Part shown: positions 58,770 to 64,000 of the stretch, piece after piece | Layout: each line of letters begins with the position of its first letter | Position numbering within the stretch: position 1 is the stretch's first letter | From: CAXQZU01 sp964228555 | Lineage (GTDB): Bacteria; Planctomycetota; PLA2; JAEUHO01 | Direction of reading: 5' to 3' | NCBI GenBank assembly: GCA_964228555.1 | Contig: CAXQZU010000024.1 | Location: 38,650-102,649, forward strand | DNA: 64,000 nt | Position numbers and translations under genes: made by a program | Notes under the pieces: generated by a model | The model's database searches: none | Told to the model about the DNA's origin: nothing | The model's input: the letters and a program-made list of their open reading frames with translations, nothing else

Positions 58770-59369
58770 TCAGGGCAGCTGGCGGCGGCCCTCGAGCGCC
58801 TCGCCCAGCACGCTGGCGCTCTGGTGCTCGATCAGGCCCCCGGCCGGCAGGCCGCGCGCGAGGCGCGACACGGCCACGCCCTTGCCCCGCAAGGTCTCGG
58901 CCAGCAGCAGCGCCGTGCCGTCCCCCTCGAGGTCAGGATTCGTGGCCAGCACCACCTCGCGCACGCCCCGCGAGGCCCGCGCCACGAGCGGCTCCAGCGC
59001 CAGCCCCGCGCCCTGCTCGCCCTCGTGAGGCGCCAGGCGTCCGCCGAGCACGAAGTAGCGGCCACGCCACGCCTTGCTGGACTCGATGGCCACGAGGTCG
59101 CGCGCCGTCTCCACCACCAGGAGCAGCGTGTCATCCCGCTGCGCGTCGGCGCACACGGGGCAGGGATCGCACTCGGCCGGGGCGCGGCACTGCGAGCAGG
59201 GCGCGATGCGGGCGCGGGCGGCCCGGATGGCCTCGGCCAGCGCCAGCGCCTTCTCGGCCGGCACCCGCAACAAGTGGTGCGCCAGCCGCTCGGCCGTGCG
59301 CCGGCCGATGCCGGGCAGGCCTTCGAGCTCATCGACCAGCTGGGCGAGGGTGGGCGGGACCGGGTCCAT
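58770..59369 (-). CDS. recR: Recombination protein RecR
   Basis: 199 residues from ATG 59369, three bases after the dnaX stop. RecR works with RecF/RecO to load RecA on gapped DNA. It has an N-terminal helix-hairpin-helix (LEGLPGIGRRTAERLAHHLL), a four-Cys zinc finger (CSQCRAPAECDPCPVC), a TOPRIM domain (LLLVVETARDLVAIE...LATNPDLEGDGTALLLAETL) and the final VSRLARGLPAGGLIE. The dnaX-recR pair is common across bacteria, normally with a small ebfC/ybaB gene between, which is absent here. Confidence 0.96.
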   Translation of the reverse strand: MDPVPPTLAQLVDELEGLPGIGRRTAERLAHHLLRVPAEKALALAEAIRAARARIAPCSQCRAPAECDPCPVCADAQRDDTLLLVVETARDLVAIESSKAWRGRYFVLGGRLAPHEGEQGAGLALEPLVARASRGVREVVLATNPDLEGDGTALLLAETLRGKGVAVSRLARGLPAGGLIEHQSASVLGEALEGRRQLP

Positions 59370-59372
59370 GGG

Positions 59373-61160
<1,788 letters not shown>

Positions 61161-61172
61161 GCACCCATCCTA

Positions 61173-61201
61173 CGGCCCGGCCCGGACCCTTGCCCGGGCC
61201 G
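61173..61201 (-). terminator. Hairpin between the unknown gene and dnaX
   Basis: CGGCCCGG and CCGGGCCG pair perfectly around a 13-base loop, 6 bases after the stop at 61208 and 12 bases before the dnaX start. No T-run. It might end the upstream message or cover the dnaX start. Confidence 0.3.
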
Positions 61202-61207
61202 GCGGGC

Positions 61208-61708
61208 CTAGACCTCGAAGAGGCGCTGCAGCTCCTGCTGCAGCTGCTCGCTCTCGGCCTCGGTGAGCACCGGGGCCGGCACCTCGAAGGACGCCTCGTC
61301 CTTGGGCCAGCGCACCTTCAGCGAGGTCTCGCCCTGCTCCAGCAGCAGCAGCCGGCGCTTGCGCGAGAGCACCAGCGCCAGCGCCATGGCCACGCCGGCC
61401 CGCGCCGGGTCGGCCTCGCGCAGCAGGCGTTCCAGCATCTCGCGGGCAAGGTCGAGGTCCAGCGGCCTGCGGCTGGCGGGAACGGCCGGCGCCGTGCGCG
61501 TATGCCACACGCAGTAGGCGCCCGCCAGGCGCTCGGGCGTGGCCTCCGCGGCAAGGAAGTCGCGGCGCACGAAGCCCGTGCCGCGCACCTTGTCCTCGCT
61601 GGCCTCCTGCTCCTCGCCGAACAGCGCCGTCACGATGGGCGTGTCGGGCGCGAACACCTCGCCGGTGACGGCCGAGGCACGGCCGACCTTGGCGATCTTC
61701 CAGACCAT
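61208..61708 (-). CDS. Uncharacterised 166-residue cytoplasmic protein
   Basis: 166 residues from ATG 61708. I do not recognise a family. It begins MVWKIAKVGRASAVTGEVF and continues with TALFGEEQEASEDKVRGTGFVRRDFLA; a middle helix pair (LDLDLAREMLERLLREADPARAGVAMALAL) is followed by SRKRRLLLLEQGETSLKVRWPKDEASFEVP and an acidic coiled-coil end (LTEAESEQLQQELQRLF). There is no signal peptide or membrane segment. The ordered pattern, good codon bias and place next to dnaX suggest a real cytoplasmic protein. Nothing indicates the function. Confidence 0.6.
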   Translation of the reverse strand: MVWKIAKVGRASAVTGEVFAPDTPIVTALFGEEQEASEDKVRGTGFVRRDFLAAEATPERLAGAYCVWHTRTAPAVPASRRPLDLDLAREMLERLLREADPARAGVAMALALVLSRKRRLLLLEQGETSLKVRWPKDEASFEVPAPVLTEAESEQLQQELQRLFEV

Positions 61709-61805
61709 GCGAGCGCAGCCTCCCGGGGAGGCCGCATGGTACGCAGGCCCGGGACGCCCGCCGGCCCGCCGCGCGCGCGGCCTGTCATCCCGCAGCCGCC
61801 CGGCG

Positions 61806-62705
61806 CTACATCTCCCAGCGCGCCCGGCCCTCGAGGGCCTCCTCGGCCTTGCGTCGCACGAAGGGGTCGGGGTCGCTGAGGCAGCCCTCGACCAGCGGTC
61901 GTGCCGCCGGGTTGCGCTGCAAGGCGAAGCCCAGCGCCTTGACGGCCGCACCGCGCTGCTGCCAGTCCCTCGCGGCGGCCAGCTCCCGGGCGAGCACGGC
62001 CAGCGCCGCGTCGTTGCCGATGGTGCCCAGGGCGTAGTAGGCCTGCGTGCGCGCCACCGGCCGCGGCCCGCCCAGGATCTCCGGACGCGAGAGCACCGGC
62101 ACCGACACGGGACCGGCCACGGCCAGCACCATGGCGGCGTACTGGCGCGTCATGTCGTCGATCCCGAGGTGGGTGTAGGTGGCCACGCCCGGACGGGTGG
62201 CGTTGTCCGGGTCGAACACCAGCGCCTGGGTGGCCTCCCGCAGCGGCCAGCGCTCGAGGGCCAGCAGCTCGCCGAACAGCAGCGTGCCCTCCTCGGGCAC
62301 GAAGGCCACCTCCTTGCCCACGCGCAGGATGGCGTCCTTGCGCATCAGCGTGGAGGCGCTCCAGAAGTAGCGGAACAGGTTCTCGGCGAGCACCTGGCGC
62401 GCCGCCGGGCCGCGCTCCACCCACGCGGAGCGTGCGCCGGGCCAGCGGGGGTCCTGCTCCACGAACAGGCGCCACGACGAGGCCATCTGGGCATGGTCCT
62501 CGGGTCGCAGCGAGGCGATGTCCACCGTGCGACCCGCCCCCAGCCGCGCGCCGGGACGCTGCGCCGGCACCTCCACGGGGGCCGGCCCCGGGCCCGTGCC
62601 GGCACCCGAGGGGCCGCCCGCGCAACCGGCGAGGGAGAGGGCGAGGGCGGAGGCCAGGGCCGCAGCGAGCGGCAGCGCGGGGCGTGCGTGCGTCATGCCT
62701 GGCAT
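61806..62705 (-). CDS. Lipoprotein with HEAT-like repeats
   Basis: 299 residues from ATG 62705 (ATG 62696 is nearly equal). The signal ends at the lipobox LSLAGCAGG. After a Pro/Gly linker, the mature part is helical, with HEAT/PBS-like units toward the end: VARTQAYYALGTIGNDAALAVLARELAA, WQQRGAAVKALGFALQRNPAARPLVEGCL and DPDPFVRRKAEEALEG. Such repeats usually bind other proteins. It diverges from dnaE, 132 bases away, and has no clear partner here. Confidence 0.65.
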   Translation of the reverse strand: MPGMTHARPALPLAAALASALALSLAGCAGGPSGAGTGPGPAPVEVPAQRPGARLGAGRTVDIASLRPEDHAQMASSWRLFVEQDPRWPGARSAWVERGPAARQVLAENLFRYFWSASTLMRKDAILRVGKEVAFVPEEGTLLFGELLALERWPLREATQALVFDPDNATRPGVATYTHLGIDDMTRQYAAMVLAVAGPVSVPVLSRPEILGGPRPVARTQAYYALGTIGNDAALAVLARELAAARDWQQRGAAVKALGFALQRNPAARPLVEGCLSDPDPFVRRKAEEALEGRARWEM

Positions 62706-62765
62706 GGTGCCCGCCCCGCGTCATGCTGCCGTCTCGGCGCCGGGGAGGCCGCCCGGGATGGCCCG

Positions 62766-62787
62766 GCCGGCCGCGCCCGCGGCCGGC
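62766..62787. other. Perfect 9-bp hairpin upstream of dnaE
   Basis: GCCGGCCGC and GCGGCCGGC flank a four-base loop, 50 bases upstream of the dnaE start and 60 from the lipoprotein start. It could be a regulator site or a leader hairpin in either message; no promoter motif was recognised around it. Confidence 0.25.
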
Positions 62788-62837
62788 GCCGTCCCCCCGC
62801 AGGCCTACCCTCCACCACCCCGGCCCGGGGATCCGGC

Positions 62838-64000
62838 ATGGTCGCCCGCACCTTCGTCCACACCCACGTCCACAGCGACTACAGCCTGCTCGACGGAGCG
62901 GCCAAGGTCGAGGACCTGGTCGAGGCGGCCGCGCGCTTCGAGCAGCCTGCGCTGGCACTCACGGACCACGGCAGCCTGTCGGGGGCCATCGAGTTCTACA
63001 AGGCCTGCAAGGCCAAGGGCGTGAAGCCGCTGCTGGGCCTGGAGGCCTACCTCGCGCCACGCTCACGCCGCGACCGGGAGAAGAACCCTGTCGCCGCCCA
63101 CCACGTGATCCTGATCGCGCAGGACCTCGTGGGCTGGCGCAACCTGATGGCGCTCAGCAGCGCGTCCTACCTCGAGGGCTTCTACTACGTGCCGCGCGTG
63201 GACAAGGAGCTGCTGGCCCGCCACCACCAGGGGCTGATCGTGCAGTCGGCCTGCCTCTCCGGCGAGCCCTCCTACTACGCGCGCCACGACGACCTCACGC
63301 GAGCGCGGCAGGCCGCGGCCGAGATGCAGGCCATCTTCGGCGACCGCTACTACCTGGAGCTGCAGCGCAACGGCTGCGAGGGGCAGGAGAAGGTCAACCA
63401 GGCCCTGCTGGGCATCAGCCGCGAGCTGGGGATCCCCACCGTGGCCACCAACGACATCCACTACGTGGGCGAGGGCGACGCGCCGGCCCACGAGGTGCAC
63501 ATGTGCATCGGGATGGGCAAGACCCTCGCCGACGGCAAGCGGCTGCGGCAGGAGAGCCTGCTGTGCTTCCGGGCCGCCGAGCCCATGTACACGCTGTTCG
63601 GCGACCTCGAGGCCTCGGCGCGCGCCACGGTGGACATCGCCGACCGCGTCAACCTCGACCTGCCGCTGGGCGAGACGCACCTGCCGGCCTTCACGCCGCC
63701 CGGCGGCGTCACGCCCGAGGCCTACTTCCTGCGCCTGACGCGCGAGGGCGCCGAGCGGCGCTACGGCAAGCCGCTGCCGCCGGCCGTGGCCGAGCGCCTG
63801 GCCTACGAGCAGGGCGTGATCCAGCAGATGGGCTTCGTGTCCTACTTCCTGATCACCTGGGACTTCATCCGCTACGCCAAGGAGAACGGCATCCCCGTGG
63901 GCCCGGGGCGCGGCAGCGGCGCCGGCAGCATCGTGGCCTACGCGCTGGGCATCACGAACGTGGACCCGCTGGCCCACGACCTGCTCTTCGAGCGCTTCCT
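62838..64000 (+). CDS. dnaE: DNA polymerase III subunit alpha (DnaE), 3' end missing
   Basis: The frame starts at ATG 62838 and stays open for 387 codons to the right edge, so about two thirds of the protein is missing. The PHP domain comes first: FVHTHVHSDYSLLDGAAKVEDLV, ALTDHGSLSGAIEFY, GLIVQSACLSGE and VATNDIHYV, with metal-binding His and Asp kept, so proofreading by PHP is possible. The polymerase part begins with VSYFLITWDFIRYAKENGIPVGPGRGSGAGSIVAYALGITNVDPL, the family signature. DnaE1 is more likely than DnaE2, but the missing part would decide. Confidence 0.96.
   Translation, partial: MVARTFVHTHVHSDYSLLDGAAKVEDLVEAAARFEQPALALTDHGSLSGAIEFYKACKAKGVKPLLGLEAYLAPRSRRDREKNPVAAHHVILIAQDLVGWRNLMALSSASYLEGFYYVPRVDKELLARHHQGLIVQSACLSGEPSYYARHDDLTRARQAAAEMQAIFGDRYYLELQRNGCEGQEKVNQALLGISRELGIPTVATNDIHYVGEGDAPAHEVHMCIGMGKTLADGKRLRQESLLCFRAAEPMYTLFGDLEASARATVDIADRVNLDLPLGETHLPAFTPPGGVTPEAYFLRLTREGAERRYGKPLPPAVAERLAYEQGVIQQMGFVSYFLITWDFIRYAKENGIPVGPGRGSGAGSIVAYALGITNVDPLAHDLLFERF

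Overview
The window is chromosomal DNA with a very high G+C content (third codon positions are almost all G or C). The gene set points to a Gram-negative bacterium of the Planctomycetota, probably a high-G+C lineage. Signs are a secreted squalene-cyclase-like repeat protein, a DUF1573 protein, a four-heme cytochrome fused to a phosphoesterase-like domain, ECF sigma/anti-sigma pairs, large glycine-rich lipoproteins, and a secretin/PilMNO machine. This placement is inference from gene content; there is no rRNA or marker tree here. About 94% of the window is coding. I found no tRNA, rRNA, CRISPR array, insertion sequence or prophage.

Layout. 1-5.4 kb (minus): cyclase-like secreted protein, ECF sigma factor, membrane anti-sigma candidate, then a GspK-like minor pseudopilin that runs off the left edge. 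5.5-8.0 kb (plus): a second ECF sigma factor, a zinc-finger anti-sigma factor and a catalytically dead HtrA-like PDZ protein, in one operon. 8.0-14.8 kb (minus): proline-rich thioredoxin-fold protein, GlmS, DUF1573 protein, tetraheme cytochrome, RsbW-like kinase. 15.0-16.7 kb (plus): NodU/CmcH-type carbamoyltransferase, convergent with a tightly overlapping minus operon (16.7-23.2 kb) of three radical SAM/SPASM enzymes, a GT9 glycosyltransferase and a TMTC-like membrane/TPR protein. 23.3-28.7 kb: two related surface lipoproteins. 29.1-38.2 kb: pyrC, coaX, a GspC-like PDZ protein, pilT, obgE, rpmA, rplU and an RNase E/G. 38.2-47.7 kb: an eleven-gene type II fatty acid/polyketide-like operon with four ketosynthase-fold proteins, two of them without the active cysteine. 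47.8-53.1 kb: secretin, PilO, PilN, PilM. 53.3-61.2 kb: ptsI, ptsH, ptsN, hpf, truA, rpoN, recR, dnaX, a layout that echoes the rpoN-hpf-ptsN-npr operon of Escherichia coli. 61.2-64 kb: an unknown protein, a HEAT-like lipoprotein, and dnaE running off the right edge.

How it fits together. Most genes lie on the minus strand in long runs with 1- or 4-base stop/start overlaps (ATGA, GTGA, TTGA), so translational coupling is probably the rule. The two strongest candidates for undescribed biology are the ketosynthase operon (two active and two degenerate ketosynthases, two dehydratases, a reductase, an own phosphopantetheinyl transferase, an acyl carrier protein fused to a zinc ribbon and an LpxL-type acyltransferase), which looks like a machine for an unusual acyl chain destined for a membrane lipid, and the radical SAM/GT9/TMTC operon, which looks like a cell-surface glycan or glycoprotein modification system.
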